Assembly (NCBI RefSeq): GCF_900114035.1
Contig: NZ_FORP01000003.1
Coordinates: forward strand, 186,001-250,000
Direction of reading: 5' to 3'
Length of the DNA stretch: 64,000 nt
Origin: Amycolatopsis sacchari
GTDB lineage: Bacteria; Actinomycetota; Actinomycetes; Mycobacteriales; Pseudonocardiaceae
Within the stretch, counting starts at the first letter, position 1. Every line of letters begins with the position of its first letter. The notes under the pieces are model-generated. The model was not told the DNA's origin and did not search any database. It worked only from the letters and a program-made list of their open reading frames with translations. Positions 20,697 through 35,681 of the stretch are shown piece by piece. The translations under genes were made by a program, and so were the position numbers.

Positions 20697-21806
20697 GTGT
20701 CGGACCCACTGGGTTCCATCGAGATCGAGGACGAGAAGAGCTACGGCGACCAGGTCGTCGAGTCGATCCCCATCGCGGGTGATGGCTGGAAGGTGTTCCA
20801 GGCCGGCAAGGACGCGCTGGCCGACGGCAGCGTCAGCTTCGAGGACGTCCGCAGCGTCGCCGCGGAGGGCGGCGGGTTCGTGCAGTCGTGCATGGACGTC
20901 ACGGAGATCGCCACCGACCCGATCGGCTGGCTCGTCGGCAAGGGCCTCGACTTCCTGATCGCCATCTGCCAGCCGCTGCAGGACGCCATCCACTTCGTCA
21001 GCGGCGACGGTGAGGAGCTGTCCCGCGCCGCGGGCAACTTCGGCAACATCGGGCAGGGCCTCGCCGACTTCGGCGAGCAGTTCGGCCGGCACGCGCAGGA
21101 GGCGCTGGCCAAGTGGGAGGGCCAGGCCGCCGAGACCGCGGCGGACAAGCTGGGCCAGTTCGCCGGCGGGATCGACGGGGTGGCCGCGAAGGCCGGCGAC
21201 ATCGCGCAGCTGCTGCAGATCTCCAGCATGATCATGACAGTCATCGAGGAGTTCATCAAAGGCCTGCTCACCGAGCTGATCACCTGGCTGATCATGATCT
21301 GGATCCCCGCGCTCGCGGCCGCGGTGCCGACGTGCGGCGGGTCCACGGCGGCGGCCGGCGCCGCGACCGGCGTGCGGGCGGCGCAGACCGGCTCGCGCGC
21401 GACGCGGCAGGTCAGCAAGCTGCAGCAGCTGCTGGACAAGATCCGCCAGGTCCTGGCGAACCTGAAGTCCTTCATGACGAACCTGAGGACGAACTTCAGC
21501 CGGGTCATGGACACCAAGAAGATGAACGCGAGCCTCGCACACCTGGAGGTCGAGTCGGCGCAGGCCGCGGGCCGCACCGCGAGCCGGTCGGCCCGGCTGT
21601 ACGACTCGGCCGAGGGCATGGTGGGCAGCCGCGTCACCGACGGGCTCGGCAAGTCGCTGCGGAACAACGTCGTCGACACCGCGAAGGACCAGGTCAAGCC
21701 GTCGAAGGTCCCCGGGTACTTCGACGGCGTCAGCAAGGCCGTCGAGTACGGGGACACCGGCGAGGAGGCCTCGACGGAGGAAACCAAAGAGAACCTGGAC
21801 TTCTGA
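20697..21806 (+). CDS. Large WXG-motif protein with hydrophobic segment, copy 1 (EspB/PPE-like)
   Basis: A 369-residue protein from a GTG start. It has a conserved N-terminal block with TDPIGWLVGKGLDFL (residues 73-87), a helical hairpin with a Trp-Glu-Gly turn (140-142), and a strongly hydrophobic segment near 191-210 (ELITWLIMIWIPALAAA). An Ala/Gly-rich linker and an amphipathic helical tail follow. The order of parts recalls PPE/EspB-type or LXG-type T7SS proteins, but I cannot assign a family. It is paralogous over most of its length to the product of 23825-24949. Its position after an EspC-like gene suggests a secreted or membrane-inserted pair. Confidence 0.7.
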   Translation: MSDPLGSIEIEDEKSYGDQVVESIPIAGDGWKVFQAGKDALADGSVSFEDVRSVAAEGGGFVQSCMDVTEIATDPIGWLVGKGLDFLIAICQPLQDAIHFVSGDGEELSRAAGNFGNIGQGLADFGEQFGRHAQEALAKWEGQAAETAADKLGQFAGGIDGVAAKAGDIAQLLQISSMIMTVIEEFIKGLLTELITWLIMIWIPALAAAVPTCGGSTAAAGAATGVRAAQTGSRATRQVSKLQQLLDKIRQVLANLKSFMTNLRTNFSRVMDTKKMNASLAHLEVESAQAAGRTASRSARLYDSAEGMVGSRVTDGLGKSLRNNVVDTAKDQVKPSKVPGYFDGVSKAVEYGDTGEEASTEETKENLDF

Positions 21807-21809
21807 CCG

Positions 21810-22403
21810 ATGACCTTCGACGCGAGCGCCGTCGCCGGCCTGGTCGTGGTGGTCCCGCTGCTGGTGTGGGCCCTGTGGGCCGTCCTCGGGCCCGTCGTGT
21901 TCCGGCTCGTCGTGCTGCCCGCGTTCGCCCGCGAGCGCGGCTGGCGGGCACGCGGGCGGTTCACCGGGTACGAGGCGGAGGACGAGCTGCCCGGCGACGG
22001 CAGCCAGGACTGGGAAACCCCGCTGCCGGGCATGCTGTGCGAGTTCGTCGGCACCCACGCCGGGCGGCCCGTGCACGGGGTCGAGGTCTCGGTGACGTAC
22101 TGGCTGCGGCGGCTGCCCGGCCAGGTGCCGCGCCGGCGGGTGCGGTACTACTCCGTCGTCACCATGGCCGTGTCCGACCAGCCGTTCTCGGGCTTCAACG
22201 CGGAGCGGCGCGGCAGGGTGCTCAACGGGGACCCGATGGCGTTCTACCCGGACTTCGTCGAGTGGGCGCGGAACCGGAAGCTGCTGGACACCGGTGACGT
22301 GGTGCAGTCCGACGCGGGGATGCGGTCGGTGAGCTGGTTCGGGCACCTGTCCCGGCGGCGGCTGGTGCGCGCGTTGGACAAGCTCGCGGAGGCGGCGGCG
22401 TGA
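21810..22403 (+). CDS. Single-pass membrane protein of unknown function
   Basis: A 197-residue protein with one hydrophobic segment at residues 8-36, then a soluble domain with an arginine-rich start and a beta-rich middle (HGVEVSVTYWLRRLPG). No known motif was recognised. It begins three bases after the large WXG-motif gene and overlaps the next membrane-protein gene by four bases. It occupies the same place in module 1 that the 259-residue single-pass protein has in module 2. A role in handling, anchoring or neutralising the large protein is possible but unproven. Confidence 0.7.
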   Translation: MTFDASAVAGLVVVVPLLVWALWAVLGPVVFRLVVLPAFARERGWRARGRFTGYEAEDELPGDGSQDWETPLPGMLCEFVGTHAGRPVHGVEVSVTYWLRRLPGQVPRRRVRYYSVVTMAVSDQPFSGFNAERRGRVLNGDPMAFYPDFVEWARNRKLLDTGDVVQSDAGMRSVSWFGHLSRRRLVRALDKLAEAAA

Positions 22404-23140
22404 GCGTCCTCGAACACTTCGTCGTCGCCGTCTGCGGGTACGTGCTGGCCGCCGTGCTGCAGGCCGCCGGGATGCGGCTCTACCGCACGGGGTCGCGCGG
22501 ACGCCGTCGCTTCGGGGTCGCGCTGCGGATCTCGGCCGGGCTCGTCAGCACCGTCACCACGACGTCGTGGCTGCTGCCCGCCGCCCTGTCGGGTGGACTG
22601 GCCGGCGGCGTGTTCATGTTCGTCTTCCTGTTCGTGTTCCTGCCATTCGTGGTGTGCTTCGTCGGGCTGCGCCTCGGCAAGCTGCGGGAACGGCGCGGGA
22701 AGACGGAGCCGGTCTGGCACGTCGTCCTGATCGGCGCGTTCGCGCTGGCCTGCCTGCTGCCCGGCACGGTCGCCACCGCCGATGGGCTCATGCACCTCAC
22801 GGGCCTCGCCCAGCCCGTAGAGCTGAAGGTCACCGAGGTGATCGACCGGGACGCGCGGCCCGGCGACCGCCGCGGCTTCACCGACACCATCGACGGGGAC
22901 TACGTCCTCGACGGGAAGGTCGAGCACCTCGAGGACAGCGCCTGGATGTCGCTGACCCCGCTGCCGAAGGAGGGCGACACCATCCGGGTCACCCTTTCCC
23001 GGCTGTGGCCGACGGTGATGATCGAGACCACCTCCGCCGCCTGGGTGATCGTCGGGTTCGGGGCCTTCGGTCTCGCCGCGGGCGGGGCCCTGATGGCCTT
23101 CGCGCTCCGGGAACGGAAACGGAGCGAGGAACCGGTGTGA
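22400..23140 (+). CDS. Polytopic membrane protein with extracytoplasmic loop
   Basis: A 246-residue protein with predicted membrane segments near residues 5-25, 40-60, 65-95, 110-130 and 210-235. A loop of about 80 residues between the last two contains beta-type sequence (VELKVTEVIDRDARPGDRRG). A basic tail RERKRSEEPV suggests the C-terminus is cytoplasmic. I know no family. The GTG start overlaps the preceding stop, and the gene ends at a strong hairpin terminator. It has no counterpart in module 2. Confidence 0.7.
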   Translation: MSVLEHFVVAVCGYVLAAVLQAAGMRLYRTGSRGRRRFGVALRISAGLVSTVTTTSWLLPAALSGGLAGGVFMFVFLFVFLPFVVCFVGLRLGKLRERRGKTEPVWHVVLIGAFALACLLPGTVATADGLMHLTGLAQPVELKVTEVIDRDARPGDRRGFTDTIDGDYVLDGKVEHLEDSAWMSLTPLPKEGDTIRVTLSRLWPTVMIETTSAAWVIVGFGAFGLAAGGALMAFALRERKRSEEPV

Positions 23141-23177
23141 GCGGAGGGCCCCGGACTTCGCGTCCGGGGCCCTCCGC
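23141..23177. terminator. Bidirectional hairpin terminator between convergent genes
   Basis: A perfect 15-bp inverted repeat (arms 23141-23155 and 23163-23177, loop CTTCGCG) directly after the stop of the polytopic membrane protein and four bases from the end of the opposing 49-codon gene. It can serve both strands. Confidence 0.8.
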
Positions 23178-23180
23178 TCC

Positions 23181-23330
23181 TCAGTCCTCGTCCGGCTTCG
23201 CGTGGTCCGGCTTGCCGGGGTTCGGGTCCCGGGACAGGTCGATCGCGGGGTGCCGTGGTGCCCCCTCGGGCGCCGCGTGGCGCCCTGTCGACGGAGCCTC
23301 CTGCGGGCTCCCGTTCTCGTCAGTGTTCAC
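23181..23330 (-). CDS. Small acidic proline-rich protein, 49 residues
   Basis: A minus-strand frame with GTG at 23330 and TGA at 23181. A near-perfect GAGGAGGG ribosome-binding site stands at optimal spacing. The product begins MNTDENGSPQEAPSTGRHAA and ends KPDHAKPDED; it is hydrophilic, rich in Pro, Asp and Ala, and probably disordered. No family is recognised. It lies alone on the opposite strand between the two Esp-like modules, and its 3' end meets the shared terminator. The ribosome-binding site and G/C third positions support a real gene; function is unknown. Confidence 0.6.
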   Translation of the reverse strand: MNTDENGSPQEAPSTGRHAAPEGAPRHPAIDLSRDPNPGKPDHAKPDED

Positions 23331-23496
23331 AGCGCCCTCCTCGTTCCGCTGGTGTGAACCCCTCCTCGGACACGCTACCGAGAACGGGCGCCGGGGATGA
23401 GACTCCCCCTGGTCACGCCGCGATTAGGTACTTTGTCCGGAACCAAGTCGGCCTCCGCGTGGTCGAACGGGGAAGACGAGGACGAGGAGGACTCCG

Positions 23497-23814
23497 GTGG
23501 GCTTCGACGTCAACGCCGACGAGCTGCGGCAGTACGCCGGCAAGCTCGACGCGCAGCACGGCACCGCGGGCGAGATCGCCGGCCTGGTCGGCAAGGCCGA
23601 CGTGGGTGACAAGTCGTGGGGCGTGGTCGGCCTGTTCGTGAAGAACCAGTACACGCAGATGCTGGGCGACCTGAACGACCTGTTCGGCGACCTGCAGGAG
23701 GGGCTGCAGTCGGGCGCGGAGAAGTTCCGCGGCGCCGCCGAGGGCTACCAGGCCCAGGAGGACGCCGTGAAGAAGCTCCTCGACGGCCTGAAGATCGAGA
23801 TCGAGAACCGGTAG
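23497..23814 (+). CDS. EspC/WXG100-like small secreted protein, copy 2
   Basis: A 105-residue helical protein from a GTG start preceded by GAGGAGGA. It has the Trp-Gly turn GDKSWGVVGLFVKNQY (Trp41) and a YxxxE motif at Tyr84-Glu88, the type VII export signal pattern. It shares the DKSWG-VGLFVK and ML-DL-DL blocks with copy 1 at 20336-20686 but diverges elsewhere. It leads module 2 and is followed 10 bases later by the second large WXG-motif gene. Confidence 0.75.
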   Translation: MGFDVNADELRQYAGKLDAQHGTAGEIAGLVGKADVGDKSWGVVGLFVKNQYTQMLGDLNDLFGDLQEGLQSGAEKFRGAAEGYQAQEDAVKKLLDGLKIEIENR

Positions 23815-23824
23815 GGGCACCGCG

Positions 23825-24949
23825 ATGGCTGAGACCAAGACGAAGGCCGGTGGTGTCGAGATCACCACCGGGGAGAAGGACACGGGCCAGAAGGTCCAGG
23901 AGGCCATCCCCTTCTACGGGAACTACCTCAAGACCAAGGACGCGATCGGCAAGTTCAGCGACGGCGCCGACGGTTCCGAGGTGTCGAACCTGGCCTCCGA
24001 GGGCACGGCGCTGCTCGGCGCGGTCGGCACCAGCGCGTACGGCATCGCGACCGACCCGATCGGCTGGCTCGTCGGGCAGGGGCTGAACTTCCTGATCAGC
24101 GTGGTGCAGCCGCTGGAGGACGCGATCCACTTCGTCAGCGGCGACGGGCCCGCGCTGTCGCAGGCGGCGGAGAACTTCAACGCGATCGGCAAGGGTGTCG
24201 CCGACCTCGGCAATCGGTTCGAGCAGGAGCTGGCGGACTCGGTGACGAGCTGGGGCGGCCCCGCGGCCGAGGCGGCGAGCACGAAGCTGGGCGAGTTCGC
24301 GAACGGCATCGAGGGCGTCGCCGGGCAGGCGGGCGAGCTGGCGCGGATGCTCCAGATCTCCAGCATGATCATGACCGTGATCGAGGACTTCATCAAGGCG
24401 ATCCTCACCGAGCTGATCACCTGGCTGATCATGATCTGGATCCCCGCGCTCGCGGCCGCGATCCCCAGCTTCGGGGCCTCCACGGCGGCGGCCGGTACGG
24501 CGACCGGGGTGCGTGCGGCGCAGACCGGCAGCCGGGTGTCGCGGATCATCGCGAAGCTGCGGGAGTTCCTCGACAAGATCATGGCCTTCCTGCGCAACCT
24601 CGCCACGCGGGTCGGCAACGTGCGCACGGCCTTCCAGCGGGCGATGGTCAACAAGCAGGTCGGCAGCGTCTTCGCCGACGCCAGCAAGGGCCTGGGCGAC
24701 AAGTCGGCGCTGACGAAGCTGTGGAGCAAGGACGGCCTGCTCGGCGGCAGGCTGCAGGACGGCATCGGCAAGTCCCTGTGGAACACGACGCGCGATACAG
24801 CGGTGTCGGAGGCCGGGCTGGGCAAGGGCCAGAACGCGGGGATCGACAAACCGCTGCGGAACATCAGCGGCGGGCAGAAGGCCGCGGAGGTCGACAACGT
24901 CGGAGACGACCAGTCCAAGGGTGAGACCGAGGGCTACCTGGACATCTGA
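23825..24949 (+). CDS. Large WXG-motif protein with hydrophobic segment, copy 2
   Basis: A 374-residue paralogue of the product of 20697-21806. Shared parts are ATDPIGWLVGQGLNFL (residues 75-90), the helical hairpin with Trp-Gly-Gly (143-145), the hydrophobic block ELITWLIMIWIPALAAA (197-213) and the following Ala/Gly linker with ATGVRAAQTGSR. The N-terminal 60 residues and the last 120 differ. The DNA for the hydrophobic block is identical to copy 1 over 57 bases. No catalytic motif was recognised. Confidence 0.7.
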   Translation: MAETKTKAGGVEITTGEKDTGQKVQEAIPFYGNYLKTKDAIGKFSDGADGSEVSNLASEGTALLGAVGTSAYGIATDPIGWLVGQGLNFLISVVQPLEDAIHFVSGDGPALSQAAENFNAIGKGVADLGNRFEQELADSVTSWGGPAAEAASTKLGEFANGIEGVAGQAGELARMLQISSMIMTVIEDFIKAILTELITWLIMIWIPALAAAIPSFGASTAAAGTATGVRAAQTGSRVSRIIAKLREFLDKIMAFLRNLATRVGNVRTAFQRAMVNKQVGSVFADASKGLGDKSALTKLWSKDGLLGGRLQDGIGKSLWNTTRDTAVSEAGLGKGQNAGIDKPLRNISGGQKAAEVDNVGDDQSKGETEGYLDI

Positions 24950-24951
24950 TC

Positions 24952-25731
24952 GTGGGTGAGTTCGAGCTGCGGGCCGCGCTGGCGGTGCTGGTTCTCCTCG
25001 TGCTGCCGCTTGGCTCCTTGTTCTGGTGGTTCCGCCGCAAGGAACAGCGCGAGAACCGTGAGCAGGCCGACGCGCTGGCCACCCTCGCCGCCTCCCTCGG
25101 CGGTGCGGTGGCCGGACGAGAGGAGGCCACGGCGTGGTCCGCCGCACTTCAGCCGCCATTCAAGGCCGACACTCCAGGCCTGATCAACTGGCTGGGCACC
25201 GTGCGGAAGCCACGCTTCGAGACGGCCCTGGACTTCCGGCACGGCGGCTGGCCGGTCCGGGTCAGCGAGGCCTCGATGCGTAAGGCCGTCTCCAACGGCA
25301 CGATCACGTCCTACGAACACCGCATCGACGTGGCCACCGGCCCACTGCCGCCGATGAAACTCCACCGCCGCTTGCACACGGACTTCCTCGGCCGCCCGGT
25401 GAAACCGGGCAGCGTTCTGGCCTTCGGCGGCAAGCCGGTGCGAGAAGCGCCCGCGACGGTCAGAGAAGGCCCTTGGCTGGAAGTAGACCTCCCGCACCCC
25501 GCCAGCACGGACTGGGTCGCGTTCGCGAGTGATCCCGCCGACGCACCGCTCACCCCAGAGGCGCTCGACTGGCTCTCCCAGAACATCGGCCGCCTGCCGT
25601 GGGGCCTCACGTTCGAGGCGGGACTGCTGTACACCACCTGGCCCACCCGCATCGACCCGCGAACCCTGCTCACCACCGTCGACGCCATCCTCGGGCTCCT
25701 CGACCGCATCCCCGGCGCCCGCCGGGCGTAA
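24952..25731 (+). CDS. Single-pass membrane protein with large cytoplasmic domain
   Basis: A 259-residue protein from GTG at 24952. A hydrophobic segment spans residues 8-28, followed by basic residues (FRRKEQRENREQ) and a soluble domain ending in helical sequence. Two bases separate it from the preceding gene, so the pair is coupled. I do not recognise the soluble domain. Its position mirrors the membrane protein of module 1, although sequence similarity is not evident. Confidence 0.7.
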   Translation: MGEFELRAALAVLVLLVLPLGSLFWWFRRKEQRENREQADALATLAASLGGAVAGREEATAWSAALQPPFKADTPGLINWLGTVRKPRFETALDFRHGGWPVRVSEASMRKAVSNGTITSYEHRIDVATGPLPPMKLHRRLHTDFLGRPVKPGSVLAFGGKPVREAPATVREGPWLEVDLPHPASTDWVAFASDPADAPLTPEALDWLSQNIGRLPWGLTFEAGLLYTTWPTRIDPRTLLTTVDAILGLLDRIPGARRA

Positions 25732-25735
25732 AAAA

Positions 25736-25775
25736 GCGAAGCCCCCGGCTCCTTCGCAGGAACCGGGGGCTTCGC
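25736..25775. terminator. Convergent terminator between the Esp-like module and rpoC
   Basis: A 13-bp stem (GCGAAGCCCCCGG / CCGGGGGCTTCGC) with a 14-base loop that can itself pair. It lies four bases after the plus-strand stop and 12 bases beyond the rpoC stop. On the minus strand the run of A's at 25731-25735 gives a U-tract, so it is a good rpoC terminator. Confidence 0.85.
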
Positions 25776-25787
25776 GTTACGACAGGA

Positions 25788-29699
<3,912 letters not shown>

Positions 29700-29744
29700 G
29701 TCCTTGCATCCCCTTGGGGTAGATGTGGCTAGAGGGGTCGGCTA

Positions 29745-29783
29745 CCTGGGGCGGGAGACGCGGGAGGTGTCTCCCGCCCCAGG
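29745..29783 (-). terminator. Hairpin in the rpoB-rpoC gap (attenuator or processing site)
   Basis: A perfect 15-bp inverted repeat (CCTGGGGCGGGAGAC at 29745-29759 and its complement at 29769-29783) with a 9-base loop, beginning eight bases after the rpoB stop. No U-tract follows. It may be a partial terminator or an RNase processing stem that sets the rpoB to rpoC ratio. Confidence 0.55.
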
Positions 29784-29791
29784 CGGCTGGG

Positions 29792-33292
<3,501 letters not shown>

Positions 33293-33767
33293 GATGCGTC
33301 CTTCCGGGGACAATGAGCGGTGAGCAGCCGCCATAGCGTCAACTATTGCGACTGTCAAGGGTGCCGTGGTGCCCACTATCCTAACTGCCGTGCCCGGGCA
33401 GCCTGAAAGAGGGCAGCGCAAAGAAGCAGTCTAGCCCGAATGACGTGTTCTGTCGAGGGGCGCTCCCGATGGGGCCCAGATCTCGATCACACCGTCTTCA
33501 GGTATGCCTCCCAGCCTCGCCCTCCCGCAGGGCGTCGCCGTCGCCAGTAAGCGTGACCCCCCGGCGCCGTTCAGTCAAGATGCCACGCCCTCAACCCGCC
33601 GGTTGGCGCAATGTGGTCGGCATGTGCACAGGGGGTGAGGTCGTCGCGGTGAGCTGCGGGTTCGCGGGACGCCCGGCACGCGGCGGCGGGGTGCGACCGG
33701 GACCCGGGGCGCGGATTCGACGCCTCACGAGGGCCGTTCGGGGCAGGACCGGTGCCCCCGTCCGGGG
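33293..33767. promoter_or_regulatory. rpoB upstream region with promoter candidates
   Basis: About 475 bases without a convincing gene. The best minus-strand promoter is TCGACA (33456-33451), 17 bases, TAGACT (33433-33428), about 136 bases upstream of the rpoB start. A second possible -10, TAGGAT, lies at 33383-33378 with a weak TTCAGG 18 bases upstream. The remaining sequence up to 33767 shows no open frame with real coding character and no strong repeat. Confidence 0.5.
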
Positions 33768-33797
33768 CCGTGCGCCGCGTCGGGACGCGGCGCACGG
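33768..33797 (-). terminator. Hairpin terminator after the SH3-like gene
   Basis: A 13-bp stem (CCGTGCGCCGCGT / ACGCGGCGCACGG) with a 4-base loop, 11 bases beyond the stop of the secreted SH3-like protein. There is no U-tract. Confidence 0.65.
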
Positions 33798-33808
33798 CAA
33801 GGGGTGGC

Positions 33809-34117
33809 TCAGCCGGTGAAGTCGAGGCACATGGCCGCCACGTAGCGGTTGGTGCCGAGCTTCATCCAGCGGTCGTCGGTGCGGCCGCACGCCGTGTAGC
33901 CGCCGCCGGTGACCAGTGACTGCACGCACACGTGCGTGCCCTTCGTCAGCAGCCCGACGGCCGTGGCGCTGGTCCGCGGAGCGGTGCGGATCTTGATCGA
34001 CTCCGCCGCCTGGTACCGGCAGTCGTCGGCACTGGCGGCCGGTGCGGCCACCCCCACCACCGTGAAGCCCGCGGCGAAGACGGCCGCTCCCAGCATTCCC
34101 AGCACGCGAGTGCGCAT
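33809..34117 (-). CDS. Secreted SH3-like small protein
   Basis: A 102-residue protein with a clear signal peptide: a basic start MRTRVLGMLG, a hydrophobic core and cleavage after the final Ala of APAASA at about residue 30. The mature part of about 72 residues contains ESIKIRTAPRTSATAVGLLT, typical of bacterial SH3 (SH3b) repeats, and four cysteines (in DDCRYQ, THVCVQ, YTACGR and AMCLDF) that may form two disulfides outside the cell. Such domains often bind cell wall. It stands alone between the mce operon and rpoB, with hairpins on both sides. Confidence 0.75.
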   Translation of the reverse strand: MRTRVLGMLGAAVFAAGFTVVGVAAPAASADDCRYQAAESIKIRTAPRTSATAVGLLTKGTHVCVQSLVTGGGYTACGRTDDRWMKLGTNRYVAAMCLDFTG

Positions 34118-34130
34118 TCAGGTTCCCCTC

Positions 34131-34172
34131 GTCGGTGACGGGGCCCCGGGCGGAGCCCCGATGATCACCGAC
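34131..34172 (-). terminator. Hairpin after the mce operon
   Basis: An interrupted stem: GTCGGTGA pairs with TCACCGAC and CGGGGC with GCCCCG, separated by a 4-base bulge. It lies 27 bases past the last mce-operon gene and just ahead of the SH3-like gene, so it probably ends the mce transcript. Confidence 0.6.
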
Positions 34173-34199
34173 GCGGCGGCGCGCGGCGCGGTTCCGCCG

Positions 34200-35030
34200 T
34201 CAGCGCGAGGGTGACGGGGGTGCCGGCGAGGTGCTCGGGGCCGGGCTGGTCGCCGCGGGGTTCTCGGAGTTGTAGGTGTCCAGCGAGGACACCTTCCACT
34301 TGCCGTCGACGTCCTGCAGGTTCATCCACAGCTGGGCGCTGCCGCTGGAGGTCTGGTTCTGGTCGGTGCGCGTCGCGGTCTGGTCGACGAACACCATGAC
34401 CCTCGCGCGGTCGCCCTCCAGGCTGATCACCGCGCTGCGGGTCACCTTCACCGTGACGACGATCTTCTGCTGCGGCGCGAGGCGCTGCACCTCGCCCATG
34501 AGCGAGTTGTACCTGGCGCGGACCTCGTCGGTGATCAGCAGGTCCTTCGCCGCGTTCTGGGTCTTCGCGATGTCGTTGAAGTCGTAGGAGAACAGCGTCT
34601 CGGCCGCGTTCGTGGCGGCCTGGTTGACCTGGGCGGTGCGGGCCACGTCCACCAGCGCGGTGTTGGCCGTCACGGCCTCCAGGCGGTTGTCCTCGATCCG
34701 GAACCACGCCGCGAACCCGGCCAGCACGATCGCCAGCCCGAACAGCGCACCGGCGACGACGAACGGGTTGCGGCTCCGGCGCGCGGGCTCGGGTTCCTCG
34801 GGTTCCTCCGGCTCCGCGACGGCCGCCTCGGCCTGCGCGTAGTCGGCGGGCTTCGGCTCGCCCTCGTCACGCGCCTTCGGGCGCGGGCTGGGCCGGACCT
34901 GCTCCTCCTGCCCCGTCACCTCGGGCTCGGGCGTGTCCTGCTGCGGGCGCGGGGTCGGCGAAGGACGACGCAGGCCCGCCACCTTGGGTCGCCGCACCGG
35001 CTGCGGACGGCCGGGGTTGCTGGATGGCAC
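34200..35030 (-). CDS. Mce-associated membrane protein (second)
   Basis: A 276-residue protein with a Pro/Glu/Arg-rich cytoplasmic N-terminus of about 88 residues, one membrane helix near 90-112 (FVVAGALFGLAIVLAGFAAW) and an extracytoplasmic domain of the Mce-associated type. The domain has the pattern of helices then DLLITDEVRARYNSLMGEVQ and a late VDGKWKVSSL strand. In mycobacteria such proteins follow mceF and stabilise the Mce transporter. It is the last gene of the operon, 27 bases after the first Mce-associated gene. The end is Pro/Ser-rich. Confidence 0.82.
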   Translation of the reverse strand: MPSSNPGRPQPVRRPKVAGLRRPSPTPRPQQDTPEPEVTGQEEQVRPSPRPKARDEGEPKPADYAQAEAAVAEPEEPEEPEPARRSRNPFVVAGALFGLAIVLAGFAAWFRIEDNRLEAVTANTALVDVARTAQVNQAATNAAETLFSYDFNDIAKTQNAAKDLLITDEVRARYNSLMGEVQRLAPQQKIVVTVKVTRSAVISLEGDRARVMVFVDQTATRTDQNQTSSGSAQLWMNLQDVDGKWKVSSLDTYNSENPAATSPAPSTSPAPPSPSR

Positions 35031-35057
35031 TACGAACTCCGTTCCTGCTGGTCCTGC

Positions 35058-35645
35058 CTACTGCCCGCTGCTCACGAGCGGCACCGAACCGATCTGGGAC
35101 ACCTTCCAGTCCTGCCCGACCCTGGTCAGCTGCACCTCGAGCCGCAGCGGCTTGGCGACCGGCTGCTGCCCCTCCTTGGTGACCTGCGTGACGATGGCCG
35201 CCAGGAAGCTGGCCTTGCCCTGGTGGTTGTCGAGCTCCTCCACGCCGATGTCCTGCACCGTCGTGGTGACCTTGGTCTTGGCGTCGGTCATCGCCTGCCG
35301 GTAGGTCTGCTCGGTGTTCTTGATCTGGGTCTGGTACTCCGGGGTCGAAACGTCCAGCTGCCGCTGGAAGTAGGCGTCCGGGTTCGTGTAGTCCAGCTCG
35401 GTGAACGCCTTCACCGCGACCGCGCCCTGCCTGCTCACGTCGTCACGGGCCTTGGCGAGCGCGACGTCGTCGTCCCCGGAGGCCGACCACCACTGGATGC
35501 CGAAGACCGCGGCCACGATCAGGGCCGCGGCGGCCAGCGCCGCCGAGCCCCACAGCAGGTAGCGGGCCGGCACGGCGTCCCGCGAGGCCGGCTCGCCGGT
35601 CTCCTCGGCGCCGGTCTCGGGTGCCTCCTGGTCCTCGGAACTCAT
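35058..35645 (-). CDS. Mce-associated membrane protein (first)
   Basis: A 195-residue protein with an acidic N-terminus, one membrane helix near residues 29-50 (LLWGSAALAAAALIVAAVFG) and a periplasm-facing domain with AKARDDVSRQGAVAVKAFTE and the closing VGQDWKVSQIGSVPL. This matches the short Mce-associated (Mas) layout. It lies 36 bases after mceF and is probably co-transcribed and assembled with the Mce complex. Confidence 0.82.
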   Translation of the reverse strand: MSSEDQEAPETGAEETGEPASRDAVPARYLLWGSAALAAAALIVAAVFGIQWWSASGDDDVALAKARDDVSRQGAVAVKAFTELDYTNPDAYFQRQLDVSTPEYQTQIKNTEQTYRQAMTDAKTKVTTTVQDIGVEELDNHQGKASFLAAIVTQVTKEGQQPVAKPLRLEVQLTRVGQDWKVSQIGSVPLVSSGQ

Positions 35646-35681
35646 ATCTCTCCAGAGTAGACAGCGGGTGTGCGGTTCCGG

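Noticed and set aside
33445-33819. Open frames on both strands in the rpoB upstream region
   Set aside because: Arginine-rich translations without ribosome-binding sites; they cross the promoter candidates and the terminator.
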